A stretch of DNA of 64,000 nucleotides from Pseudomonas arsenicoxydans (GTDB lineage Bacteria > Pseudomonadota > Gammaproteobacteria > Pseudomonadales > Pseudomonadaceae). Below, one piece after another: positions 6,550 to 16,433 of the stretch; position 1 is the stretch's first letter, and the number at the start of each line of letters is the position of its first letter. The stretch lies in the NCBI RefSeq assembly GCF_006438915.1, contig NZ_RCZE01000017.1:62001-126000 (forward strand), written 5' to 3'. The notes beneath the pieces were generated by a model, which did no database searches, was not told where the DNA came from, and saw only the letters and a program-made list of their open reading frames with translations. The translations under genes were made by a program, and so were the position numbers.

Positions 6550-8673
6550 ATGGAATGCGCGCAACCCACGCCAGTCGAAGGCCACTCGATCCTTTTAATC
6601 GTTGATGATTACCCTGAAAACCTGATCAGCATGCGCGCGTTGCTCCAGCGCGAGGACTGGCAGGTGATGACCGCCGCCTCCGGCTTTGAAGCGCTAAACC
6701 TTTTGCTCGAACACGATGTCGACTTGGTGCTGCTCGATGTGCAAATGCCGGGCATGGACGGTTTTGAAGTCGCGCGCCTGATGCGCGGCAGCCAGCGAAC
6801 CCGCCTCACGCCCATCATCTTCCTCACTGCCAACGAACAGTCCCAGGACGCCGTGATCAAGGGCTACGCCAGTGGTGCGGTGGATTACCTGTTTAAGCCC
6901 TTCGATCCGCAAATTCTCAAGCCGAAAGTTCAGGCGTTGCTCGAGCATCAGCGCAATCGCCGGTCGTTGCAGCGCCTGAGCCACGACCTGGAAGTCGCGC
7001 ACGCGTTTAATGCCTCGGTGCTGGAGAATGCAGCCGAAGGCATTCTGGTGGTGAGTGAGGAAGGGGTAATCCGTTTTGCAAACCCGGCCATATCGCGCCT
7101 GCTGAATGCCACGGTGCAGGAACTGCAAGGCAAGGATTTTCTGGATTTCTTGCAAAAGCCGCACATCCCGCTCTGGCTGGAATCCGAGATTTATACCGGT
7201 TACAAACGTGGCGAAACCTTGCGCCTGCATGATGCGCTGTTGCGTACTGCGCCCGGTCAGCAAGTGCCGGTGGCGCTGTCGTGCGCGCCATTGCCCGCTG
7301 AACAGCGCGCCATGGTGGTGACGGTGCTGGACATGTCGGTGGTGCGCCACCTGCATCAGCAGCTGGAATATCAGGCCGTGACCGATCCCTTGACCGGCCT
7401 GCTCAATCGCCGGGGGTTCTACCAGACTGTGGAAAACCTGTTGCTGCGCGGTGAACGCACCGACAGCGCCTGGGTGCTGCTGTACCTGGACCTCGACGGC
7501 TTCAAACGGGTCAATGACTCCCTCGGCCACGATGCCGGCGACCGCGTGCTGCGCTGGGTGTCCGAGCAGTTGAAGGCCTGCTTGCGGCCCTTCGACATTC
7601 TGGCGCGCATGGGCGGCGATGAATTTACCGCGCTGCTGGACCTGGAGTTTCCCGAGCAGGCGGCGAAGATTGCGGAAAAACTCATCGAGCGGGTATCGAT
7701 CTGTCAGCAGATCGATGGCCTGGAAATCACCTTGGGCGCCAGCATCGGGATTGCGACGTTTCCGGATTGCGGGGCCAACCTCGACGGTTTGTTGCGCGCC
7801 TCGGACATTGCGATGTACGAAGCCAAGCGCGCGGGCCGTCAGCAGTACCGTTTCTACGATCACGAGATGAACGGCCGGGCACGCTCGCGGCTGATGCTCG
7901 AAGAGAGCGTGCGCACGGCCATCGAAAACCGCGATTTCAATTTGGTGTACCAGCCTCAAGTGTCCATTGCCAATGGGCAGGTCCGCGGCTTCGAGGCGTT
8001 GCTGCGTTGGCAGCACCCGAGTGTCGGCGACGTCCCGCCGGGGCTGTTTTTGCCGTTGCTGGAAGAAGCGCGACTGATCAGTCGGCTGGGTAGCTGGATT
8101 TACCATCGTGGGGCCGGGCAGCGAAAGGCCTGGGAAACCCTGTTTGCCGAGGACCTGGTGCTTGGCGTCAGTTTGAGCAGCACTCAGTTCGGCATGCCCA
8201 ACCTGGTCACCGAGTTGCGCCAGGTGCTGGAGCGCCATGGCTTGCAACCGCGGCATCTGGAAGTCGAAGTGACGGAAGAAGCGCTGATGCAGAACCCCGA
8301 AGAAACCCTCAAGACCCTGCGTCTGCTGCGCAATCTTGGGGTGCGGGTGGCACTGGATGATTTTGGTTCCGGGCCCTGCTCGCTGTCGCATCTGCGCGAC
8401 CTTGAACTGGACACGCTTAAGTTCGACCGGCATTTGATTGCCCGCCTGCCTGACTCCACGCGGGATGCCGCGTTGGTGCGCAATGTGATCGACCTGTGCA
8501 AGCAATATGGAATGCTGGTGATCGCTGAAGGGGTGGAAACCGTTGCCCAGTACCAATGGCTGCAAGCGAATGGCTGTGAGTACGTGCAAGGTTTTCTGGT
8601 GGCGCGGCCGATGATGGCCGAGGACGTCGGCGACTTTGTGCGGCCGTTCGACTGGAGCGCACTGAGCAGTTGA
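6550..8673 (+). CDS. REC-PAS-GGDEF-EAL cyclic-di-GMP response regulator
   Basis: A 707-residue protein with four domains: a receiver (about 15-135) with the phospho-acceptor Asp63 in LLDVQMPG, a PAS domain (about 150-265), a GGDEF domain (about 275-440) and an EAL domain (about 450-695). The GGDEF motif is intact at 355-359 and is preceded by RPFD, a likely product-inhibition I-site. The EAL motif is intact at 482-484, and DDFG, the Lys of LKFDR, EGVET and QGF are present. The metal-ligand Asn usually found in the VNLS motif is Ser541 here (VSLSS). The protein could make c-di-GMP, and its degrading activity may be reduced. No kinase gene is adjacent, so the input signal is unknown. Confidence 0.95.
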   Translation: MECAQPTPVEGHSILLIVDDYPENLISMRALLQREDWQVMTAASGFEALNLLLEHDVDLVLLDVQMPGMDGFEVARLMRGSQRTRLTPIIFLTANEQSQDAVIKGYASGAVDYLFKPFDPQILKPKVQALLEHQRNRRSLQRLSHDLEVAHAFNASVLENAAEGILVVSEEGVIRFANPAISRLLNATVQELQGKDFLDFLQKPHIPLWLESEIYTGYKRGETLRLHDALLRTAPGQQVPVALSCAPLPAEQRAMVVTVLDMSVVRHLHQQLEYQAVTDPLTGLLNRRGFYQTVENLLLRGERTDSAWVLLYLDLDGFKRVNDSLGHDAGDRVLRWVSEQLKACLRPFDILARMGGDEFTALLDLEFPEQAAKIAEKLIERVSICQQIDGLEITLGASIGIATFPDCGANLDGLLRASDIAMYEAKRAGRQQYRFYDHEMNGRARSRLMLEESVRTAIENRDFNLVYQPQVSIANGQVRGFEALLRWQHPSVGDVPPGLFLPLLEEARLISRLGSWIYHRGAGQRKAWETLFAEDLVLGVSLSSTQFGMPNLVTELRQVLERHGLQPRHLEVEVTEEALMQNPEETLKTLRLLRNLGVRVALDDFGSGPCSLSHLRDLELDTLKFDRHLIARLPDSTRDAALVRNVIDLCKQYGMLVIAEGVETVAQYQWLQANGCEYVQGFLVARPMMAEDVGDFVRPFDWSALSS

Positions 8674-8718
8674 ATTCGCTACACTGGCGACCTTTTCGTG
8701 ATTCGCGTTGCCGCCCCA

Positions 8719-9210
8719 ATGACCGCGTTGAAATACCTCCAGGCCTATCCTGCTGCATTGCAGGATCAAGTGCGCCAGCTGATCGCCGACGATCGGCTGG
8801 GCGACTACTTGACCCAGCGCTATCCGGAAAAGCACGGTGTGCAGAGCGACAAGGCGCTGTACACCTACGCGCTGGACCTCAAGCAGGAATACCTGCGCAA
8901 CGCCCCGGCCATCGACAAAGTGCTGTTCGACAACCGTCTGGACCTCACGCATCGCGCCCTTGGCTTGCACACCACGATCTCGCGGGTGCAGGGCGGCAAA
9001 CTCAAGTCCAAGAAAGAAATCCGTGTGGCCTCGCTGTTCAAGGAAGCGCCTTCCGAGTTTCTGAAAATGATCGTGGTGCATGAACTGGCGCACTTTAAAG
9101 AGTCGGATCACAACAAGGCGTTCTACAAACTCTGCGAACACATGCTGCCGGGCTATCACCAGGTGGAGTTTGACCTGCGGGTGTACCTGACCTGGCGGGA
9201 CATGCAATAA
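8719..9210 (+). CDS. YgjP-like zinc metallopeptidase domain protein
   Basis: A 163-residue protein with the zinc motif HELAH near residue 125 and a third His in the following NKAFYKLCEH segment, the pattern of YgjP/WLM-type (DUF45) metallopeptidases. The N-terminal half is helical and charged. The ATG at 8719 is chosen over an upstream GTG at 8698, which lies in the probable promoter; the ribosome binding site is weak in both cases. It starts 45 bases after the c-di-GMP regulator, and 25 bases later a small HTH gene follows. Substrates of the family are poorly known. Confidence 0.82.
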   Translation: MTALKYLQAYPAALQDQVRQLIADDRLGDYLTQRYPEKHGVQSDKALYTYALDLKQEYLRNAPAIDKVLFDNRLDLTHRALGLHTTISRVQGGKLKSKKEIRVASLFKEAPSEFLKMIVVHELAHFKESDHNKAFYKLCEHMLPGYHQVEFDLRVYLTWRDMQ

Positions 9211-9235
9211 CGGATCAACGGTCGGGAGTGTTTGA

Positions 9236-9532
9236 ATGGAAGTCAGCAAGACCAAGAGCAGTTTTTACCGTCGGTTGTACGTGGCGTACTTGATCGACAG
9301 CGGGCTGGCGAGCAGCGTCCCGGCCTTGACCGAAGTCACCGGCATGCCCCGGCGCACGGCGCAGGACACGATTGCAGCGCTGGCGGACCTGGACATCATT
9401 TGCGAGTTCGAGCAGGAAGAGGGCGCGCGCAATCATGCGGGGCGTTATCGGATTCGGGAGTGGGGGGCGATTGATCGGGGGTGGATCGAGCGCAATTTGC
9501 GGCAGATCAAAGCGGTGCTTGAGTACCCCTGA
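9236..9532 (+). CDS. Small winged helix-turn-helix protein
   Basis: A 98-residue protein. Residues 10-75 look like a winged HTH: helices around YVAYLIDSGL and VPALTEVTGM, a recognition helix around RRTAQDTIAAL, and a beta wing ending in GRYRIREWG. No effector domain is present. It starts 25 bases after the metallopeptidase gene with GGGAG upstream, so the two may be cotranscribed. The target is unknown. Confidence 0.8.
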   Translation: MEVSKTKSSFYRRLYVAYLIDSGLASSVPALTEVTGMPRRTAQDTIAALADLDIICEFEQEEGARNHAGRYRIREWGAIDRGWIERNLRQIKAVLEYP

Positions 9533-9556
9533 TCTCTGCGGTGCCGCGACTGACGC

Positions 9557-9640
9557 CTTCGCGAGCAAGCCCGCTCCCACATTTAACCGCGTTCCTCCAA
9601 GAGAATACGGTCGAATGTGGGAGCGGGCTTGCTCGCGATG
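9557..9640. repeat. REP doublet, GAGCAAGCCCGCTCC family
   Basis: Two inverted arms (9557-9582 and 9617-9640) flank a short spacer. It lies between two convergent genes. Confidence 0.92.
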
Positions 9641-9646
9641 GGGCCG

Positions 9647-10099
9647 TTAAGGCCGACGCATCCCAATGTGCGGAATACCGTCCTCGACATACTCCTCACC
9701 CGCCACCACAAGCCCGTACTTCCCGTAATACCCCTGCAAATGCGCCTGCGCCGACAGGTAAACCGGCATGTCCGGCCAGTGTTTCCCAGCCTGCTTCAAC
9801 GCCTGCGCCATCAGCTCGTGCCCAATTCCGGCGCCACGGGCCGACGGTGCAACAATCACCCGACCAATCACCACATCACCACCCTGCAACTGCGGGTCGA
9901 GTAATCGCAAGTAACCCACCAGCCGATTCTCGTCCCATGCCATCAAATGGCAGGTGTCACCTTCCAGGTCCTGGCCATCGATGTCTTGATAGACGCATTT
10001 CTGCTCGACGACGAACACCTCTGCGCGCAGTTGCAGAATGGCGTACAGCTGTTCTTTGCCCAAATCGCTGTGGTGTTTGCAGATCCAGTCAATTGTCAT
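9647..10099 (-). CDS. ElaA-type GNAT acetyltransferase
   Basis: A 150-residue protein of the ElaA branch of the GNAT superfamily. The N-terminus has LYAILQLRAEVFVVEQ, typical of ElaA, then GYLRLL. The acetyl-CoA loop is in VAPSARGAGIGHELM near residue 90, and the C-terminal beta segment ends in the ElaA-like GIPHIGM. The ATG at 10099 is preceded by AAGGAAAG. The acceptor substrate is not known for this subfamily. It is a single gene. Confidence 0.88.
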   Translation of the reverse strand: MTIDWICKHHSDLGKEQLYAILQLRAEVFVVEQKCVYQDIDGQDLEGDTCHLMAWDENRLVGYLRLLDPQLQGGDVVIGRVIVAPSARGAGIGHELMAQALKQAGKHWPDMPVYLSAQAHLQGYYGKYGLVVAGEEYVEDGIPHIGMRRP

Positions 10100-10355
10100 T
10101 TTCACTTTCCTTGAACATCGTCGCACCGATACTAAGCGTCCTGAGGATCGTTGTCTTTATGGCGGGGAAATCTGTGACAAAGGCCAAAATGCCATCATTC
10201 ATTTCGCGCGGCGCCTTCTTCTTTGTGTAATCTTCGATGACGCGCTGTGCAATGGCTTCAATGAGCTAATGTTGAGTACTGGCTGCCGATACACGGGTCT
10301 TGGAGTTTGGGCTGAAAAACACGTCGGGCCACCCGCCCGTTAAGGATTTTCTAGC

Positions 10356-11093
10356 ATGCCGCGATTGCATCGAGCTTGCGCTTTGATCGTATTGCTGTTG
10401 CTGACACAGAGCGCGGCAGCGGAAAAGCTGCGTCTGGTCGCTGACGCCTGGCCGCCTTTTACCGACGCCACGCTGGTCAACGGCGGGTTTGCGACGGACA
10501 TCGTCACGACCGCGCTGGCACGCGCAGGCTATGCCAGTGATTTTGAACAGGTGCCCTGGGCTCGAGCGTTATTGGGCGTGGGCGAGGGGCGTTATGACGT
10601 ATTGGTCAACGCCTGGTACACCAACGATCGGACCAAGCTTGGCCAGTTCTCCGGTGAGTACCTGCTTAACCGCGTGCGTTTTCTGAAACGCAAAGACGCG
10701 CCCATCGAATACAACAACTTGCAGCAACTGCACACGTATCCGATTGCGATCGTGCGCGGCTACGCCTATTCGCCGGAATTCGATGATGACGCGTCGCTGC
10801 AGAAAGTCCCGGTGCATAATTTTTCGATGGCAGTACGCATGGTCGCGGCGGACCGGGTCAAGTTGACGCTGGAAGATGAATACGTCGCCCGCTATTACCT
10901 GGCGCGTGAATCATCCAAAGTGCGTAATGCGGTGGAGTTTTTGCCCAAGCCGTTGAGCGAGAACAGTCTGCATATATTGGTCAGCTTGAAGAATCCGCAG
11001 CATGAGCAGATCGTCGCCGGGTTTGATCGTGAGATTGCCGAGATGAAGGCTGATGGGAGTTATGCGCGGTTGATGAAGCAGCATGGGATGTGA
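10356..11093 (+). CDS. Periplasmic solute-binding protein, family 3
   Basis: A 245-residue protein with a signal peptide ending SAAAE at about residue 22. The mature part has the two-lobed SBP_bac_3 layout: VADAWPPFTDA at the start, DFEQVPWARALLGVGEGRYDVLVNAWYT in the first lobe and a helical end. No permease or ATPase gene is adjacent, so it may serve a distant transporter or act as a sensor-type orphan. The ligand is not predictable; the family commonly binds amino acids. Confidence 0.85.
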   Translation: MPRLHRACALIVLLLLTQSAAAEKLRLVADAWPPFTDATLVNGGFATDIVTTALARAGYASDFEQVPWARALLGVGEGRYDVLVNAWYTNDRTKLGQFSGEYLLNRVRFLKRKDAPIEYNNLQQLHTYPIAIVRGYAYSPEFDDDASLQKVPVHNFSMAVRMVAADRVKLTLEDEYVARYYLARESSKVRNAVEFLPKPLSENSLHILVSLKNPQHEQIVAGFDREIAEMKADGSYARLMKQHGM

Positions 11094-11127
11094 GGCTGAT
11101 CCGATGTCTTAGGTGTAGTTGATGGCC

Positions 11128-11213
11128 CCTTCGCGAGCAAGCCCGCTCCCACATTCGACCGTATTGTTCTGGAGGGACGCCGTTAAATGTGGGAGCGGGC
11201 TTGCTCGCGAAGG
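11128..11213. repeat. REP doublet, GAGCAAGCCCGCTCC family
   Basis: Inverted arms at 11128-11153 and 11188-11213 lie between convergent genes. Confidence 0.92.
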
Positions 11214-11236
11214 GGTCGGCCCAGGCAACATACATC

Positions 11237-13420
11237 TCAAGTCTCGTCGGTGTCTTTGATCAAATGCGCCGCCAATGTCCGCAGCGGCCCCAGTTGCCGA
11301 CAAATCAACGCCAACTGCGTCTGCACCAGCCGCTGCCCTTCATCGATTTCATCGGGCATCTGCTCCAGCGAGTTGGCCAGCGCCTCTTCCTCGTCACTCT
11401 GAATCGCCACGGGCGTTTTGCTCGCCAGACCTTGGGCGATTTCGTCGATGCTCGCCGCCAGGCTTACGCCGGCACCCTCAATCAACTGCTCGCGTACATC
11501 CGCGGGTAGCGGCGTCTCACGGTGCGCTCCCAGCCCGGACAAATAGCTGAGCAACGTGTGCGACAGCACCAGAAAACGAAACCCTACATCCGCTTCCTTA
11601 CGGAAGTGCCCAGGCTCCATGAGCATATTGGCCAGCGTCGTCGACAACGCCGCGTCGGCGTTGTGCGCGTTGCGTCGGGCCAGTCGATAGGCCAGGTCGT
11701 CGCTTTTGCCGGCGGCGTATTGCTGCATGATCTGGCGCAGGTAAATGCTGTTGCAGGTCAGGGTGTTGGCCAGCACTTTGTTCAGGCGTCGGCCCTGCCA
11801 GTCCGGCAGGAACAGGAACACCGCGAGCCCGGCGATCAGGCTGCCGAGCAAGGTGTCGAGCAGTCGCGGCAGGAACAGCCCGTAACCGTCGCCGACCTGG
11901 TTGAAGCAGAACAGCACCATCAAGGTGATCGCGGCCGTGGCCAGGGTGTAGCGGGTGGTCCGGTTGATAAAGAACACCACGCCTGCGGCGATGGCGAAGC
12001 ACGACTGGATCAACGGATTCGGGAACAGATCGAACAGTGCCCACGCCAGGGTCAGGCCGATCGCCGTGCCGATGATCCGCTGACCGAGTTTGCGTCGGGT
12101 GGCGCCGTAGTTCGGCTGGCATACGAACAGCGTGGTGAGGATGATCCAGTAGCCTTGCGACGGGTGAATCAAGTGCACCATGCCGTAGCCGATGCTCAGC
12201 GCCAGGGGCAAGCGCAGTGCATGGCGGAACAGCAGCGATGTCGGCGTCAGTTGTGTGCGCAAGCGCATCCACACATCTTTGAGGCTGCGCGGCGAACGGT
12301 CGAGCAGGCTGCTGTCGGTGGCATCGGCCAAGGCGTCCGGGTTGCTCGCGTCGCTGAGCAAGCGGTCGAGTGTCGAGAGGTTGGCCGTGAGTGCCCGCAG
12401 CGAGCGCAACAGGCCGCGCCAGGCCGGGTTGCTCTGAATACGCAGGTGTTCGATGGAGGCGTTCAGGTCGCCCAGGGCTTCGGCGAAGCTTGCGTCGTAG
12501 ACGAACGGCTGGCGCATCTGGATCGACTCGGCCAAGGCGCGGCACGCCTTGCCTTGCTGACGCAGCAGGCGCTGACAGCGGAACAGCACGTCGCTGTGGA
12601 AAAACGCCTCGGCCAGTGCGTTGTAGGGGTAGTGCGACGAACTGGCGCGCTCGTGGATGTCCTGAGCGAGGAAGTACAGTTTCAGGTAGCGGCTGACTTT
12701 CGACCCCGGCCGTCCGTTGCCGACGCGGTGCAAAATAATTTCCTTGGCGGCGTTCAATGCTGCCACCACACGGCCGTTCTGCTGGGCCAGTTCCAGGCGC
12801 CGCGCTTCCACGTCCATCTGCCGGATCGGCTCGAACAGCGACGATTTGAGTTTCAGGTAGAAACCCAACTCACGGAACAACCGCGCCAGGCTCTGCTGCA
12901 CCGGCTGGTTGGAAAACATCGCCTGCCACAGCACCGACAGCAAACCGTACCAGGCCGCACCGGCCACCAGCAGCACCGGTTCGTGCCAGAAGTCGGTGAC
13001 CGCGCCGCCGCGCTGGTCCACGCCGATCATGGTGTAGACCGACAGAATCAGTGTCGCCGAGGCAATGGCGCCATAACGTTCGCCGAGGGCGCCGAGCATG
13101 GTCAGGCCGAAACTGGCGAGGGCCAGGGCGATGATAAAAATGTAGGGGTAGGGGAACAGCAGTTCGACGGAGAAGGCGGCAACGCTGAAGCACACCAGCG
13201 TCACGGCGAGCGCGTTGAGGCGGCCCTGCCAACTGTCGTCGGTTTCGGCCAGGGCGCTGGCGATGATCCCCAGGAACAACGGGATCAGCAGACCCATTTC
13301 ATCCTGATACCAACAGACCGCCATGCTGCCGGTCAGGGCGATGAACACCCGCACGCTGTAGCTGAATTTATCCAGCGCCCAGAGGCGACGCAGAGACTGA
13401 CTGAGAGGAGTCGATGACAT
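11237..13420 (-). CDS. yccS: YccS/YhfK family inner-membrane protein (FUSC-like)
   Basis: A 727-residue protein close to the usual YccS length. It has an N-terminal membrane block (about residues 20-150), a long soluble helical part, a second membrane block (about 400-530) and a soluble C-terminus, the duplicated layout of the YccS/FUSC family. Segments such as GYWIILTTLFVCQPNYGATR near residue 430 are typical. Family members resemble aromatic-acid efflux proteins such as AaeB, but the function of YccS is not established. It is a single gene flanked by REP doublets. Confidence 0.9.
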   Translation of the reverse strand: MSSTPLSQSLRRLWALDKFSYSVRVFIALTGSMAVCWYQDEMGLLIPLFLGIIASALAETDDSWQGRLNALAVTLVCFSVAAFSVELLFPYPYIFIIALALASFGLTMLGALGERYGAIASATLILSVYTMIGVDQRGGAVTDFWHEPVLLVAGAAWYGLLSVLWQAMFSNQPVQQSLARLFRELGFYLKLKSSLFEPIRQMDVEARRLELAQQNGRVVAALNAAKEIILHRVGNGRPGSKVSRYLKLYFLAQDIHERASSSHYPYNALAEAFFHSDVLFRCQRLLRQQGKACRALAESIQMRQPFVYDASFAEALGDLNASIEHLRIQSNPAWRGLLRSLRALTANLSTLDRLLSDASNPDALADATDSSLLDRSPRSLKDVWMRLRTQLTPTSLLFRHALRLPLALSIGYGMVHLIHPSQGYWIILTTLFVCQPNYGATRRKLGQRIIGTAIGLTLAWALFDLFPNPLIQSCFAIAAGVVFFINRTTRYTLATAAITLMVLFCFNQVGDGYGLFLPRLLDTLLGSLIAGLAVFLFLPDWQGRRLNKVLANTLTCNSIYLRQIMQQYAAGKSDDLAYRLARRNAHNADAALSTTLANMLMEPGHFRKEADVGFRFLVLSHTLLSYLSGLGAHRETPLPADVREQLIEGAGVSLAASIDEIAQGLASKTPVAIQSDEEEALANSLEQMPDEIDEGQRLVQTQLALICRQLGPLRTLAAHLIKDTDET

Positions 13421-13539
13421 GAAGTGCGAAGGCCTTCCGAGGCAATGACGCTAAATTGAGCCAGTAATGACGCCGACGCAATGGCGTCGATCACATCTGA
13501 CAGCAAAATCTGTTCCTTTACCGGTCACCACGTCACCCA

Positions 13540-13630
13540 TGTGGGAGCGGGCTTGCTCGCGAAAGCGGTGTGTCAGTCAATATCTATGTCGACTGACAGA
13601 TTGCATTCGCGAGCAAGCCCGCTCCCACAT
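13540..13630. repeat. REP doublet, GAGCAAGCCCGCTCC family
   Basis: Inverted arms at 13540-13565 and 13605-13630. It lies between yccS and the convergent end of the flavoprotein gene. Confidence 0.92.
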
Positions 13631-13652
13631 TTTATTTGTGTACAACCATTGA

Positions 13653-14831
13653 TCAGGCGTATTGCGCGGCGGCGTAGCCTGACGCCCAGGCCCACTGGAA
13701 GTTGAAGCCGCCCAGATGCCCGGTCACGTCGAGCACTTCGCCGATGAAGTACAGGCCAGGGCTTTTCAGCGATTCCATGGTCTTGGACGACACTTCGTGG
13801 GTGTCGACGCCGCCCAAGGTCACTTCCGCCGTGCGATAGCCTTCAGTGCCGGCCGGTACCACTTTCCAGCTCGCCAGTTTTTCGGCGATGTCGGCAATTT
13901 CCGCGTGGGTGTACTGCTTCATCGGTTTGGACACGAACCAGTTGTCCGCCAGCAGGTTGGCCATCTTCTTGGTGAAGATTTCCCCCAGCAGGGTTTTCAG
14001 TTCGCTGTTCGGGCGCTCGGCCTGCTGCTGTTGCAGCCACTCATGCGCGTTGTGGTCCGGCATCAGGTTGATCTCGACCGTGTCGCCAGATTCCCAGAAC
14101 GAAGAAATCTGCAAAATCGCCGGCCCGCTGAGGCCACGGTGAGTGAACAGGATGTTCTCGCGGAAACTCTGCTCGTTGCAGCTCACCAGGCAATCCACCG
14201 ACGTGCCGGACAGTTCGGTGCAAAGCTCTTTGAGTTGATCGGTGATGGTGAACGGCACGAGGCCAGCGCGGGTTGGCAGCAGTTCATGGCCGAACTGTTT
14301 GGCGACCTGATAACCGAAACCGGTCGCGCCCAGCGTCGGGATCGACAGTCCACCCGTGGCGATCACCAGAGACTCGCAGGTGATCTGGCCCATCGTGGTG
14401 TCCAGCAAGTAACCGCTTTCGAGTTTTTCGATGGTCTGGATCGAGGTGTCCAGGTGCAGGCTGACGCCAACCTGATCGCACTCGTTGAGCAGCATCTCGA
14501 GGATGTCGCTGGATTTGTTATCGCAGAACAGCTGCCCGAGTTTTTTCTCGTGATACGGCACGCCGTGTTTGGCGACCATGCCGATGAAATCCCACTGGGT
14601 GTAGCGCGCCAGTGCGGATTTGCAGAAGTGTTCGTTCTGCGAGAGGAAATTGCTCGGTTCGGTGTACATGTTGGTGAAATTGCAGCGGCCACCGCCCGAC
14701 ATCAGGATTTTTTTGCCGGCCTTGTTCGCATGGTCGAGCAACATCACTTTGCGCCCACGCCCGGCGGCGGTCAGCGCACACATCAACCCTGCGGCGCCAG
14801 CGCCAATGATCACGACTTCGGTAGAGCGCAA
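13653..14831 (-). CDS. YhiN/HI0933-type FAD-dependent oxidoreductase
   Basis: A 392-residue flavoprotein. The N-terminal FAD motif GAGAAGLMCA is at about residues 11-20, followed by the family signature KILMSGGGRCNFTN near residue 45. A second Gly-rich stretch VIATGGLSIPTLGATG is near residue 165, and the C-terminal LDVTGHLGGFNFQWAWASG closes the FAD site. Members of the HI0933/YhiN family are cytoplasmic and their substrate is unknown. The length is normal and the gene looks intact. Confidence 0.93.
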   Translation of the reverse strand: MRSTEVVIIGAGAAGLMCALTAAGRGRKVMLLDHANKAGKKILMSGGGRCNFTNMYTEPSNFLSQNEHFCKSALARYTQWDFIGMVAKHGVPYHEKKLGQLFCDNKSSDILEMLLNECDQVGVSLHLDTSIQTIEKLESGYLLDTTMGQITCESLVIATGGLSIPTLGATGFGYQVAKQFGHELLPTRAGLVPFTITDQLKELCTELSGTSVDCLVSCNEQSFRENILFTHRGLSGPAILQISSFWESGDTVEINLMPDHNAHEWLQQQQAERPNSELKTLLGEIFTKKMANLLADNWFVSKPMKQYTHAEIADIAEKLASWKVVPAGTEGYRTAEVTLGGVDTHEVSSKTMESLKSPGLYFIGEVLDVTGHLGGFNFQWAWASGYAAAQYA

Positions 14832-14873
14832 AACGGTGTCCTCATACAGATTTCAGATTCAACGACAAACCAA

Positions 14874-14963
14874 TGTGGGAGCGGGCTTGCTCGCGAAGGG
14901 GTCGGTACATTCAACATAGATGTTGTCTGTCAGTCCGCCTTCGCGAGCAAGCCCGCTCCCACA
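14874..14963. repeat. REP doublet, GAGCAAGCCCGCTCC family
   Basis: Inverted arms at 14874-14899 and 14938-14963. It lies between dbpA and the flavoprotein gene. Confidence 0.92.
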
Positions 14964-14990
14964 TTTGATCTCTGTCGGGCAGAAGATCGT

Positions 14991-16391
<1,401 letters not shown>

Positions 16392-16433
16392 AACAAAATG
16401 TCGCGCAGTGTATCAGTCCCGTGGCCATTGGCC

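Noticed and set aside
6694..9255. Open frame of 853 codons on the minus strand across the c-di-GMP regulator
   Set aside because: Antisense to REC, GGDEF and EAL motifs. The translated product is His/Gln-rich without a domain.
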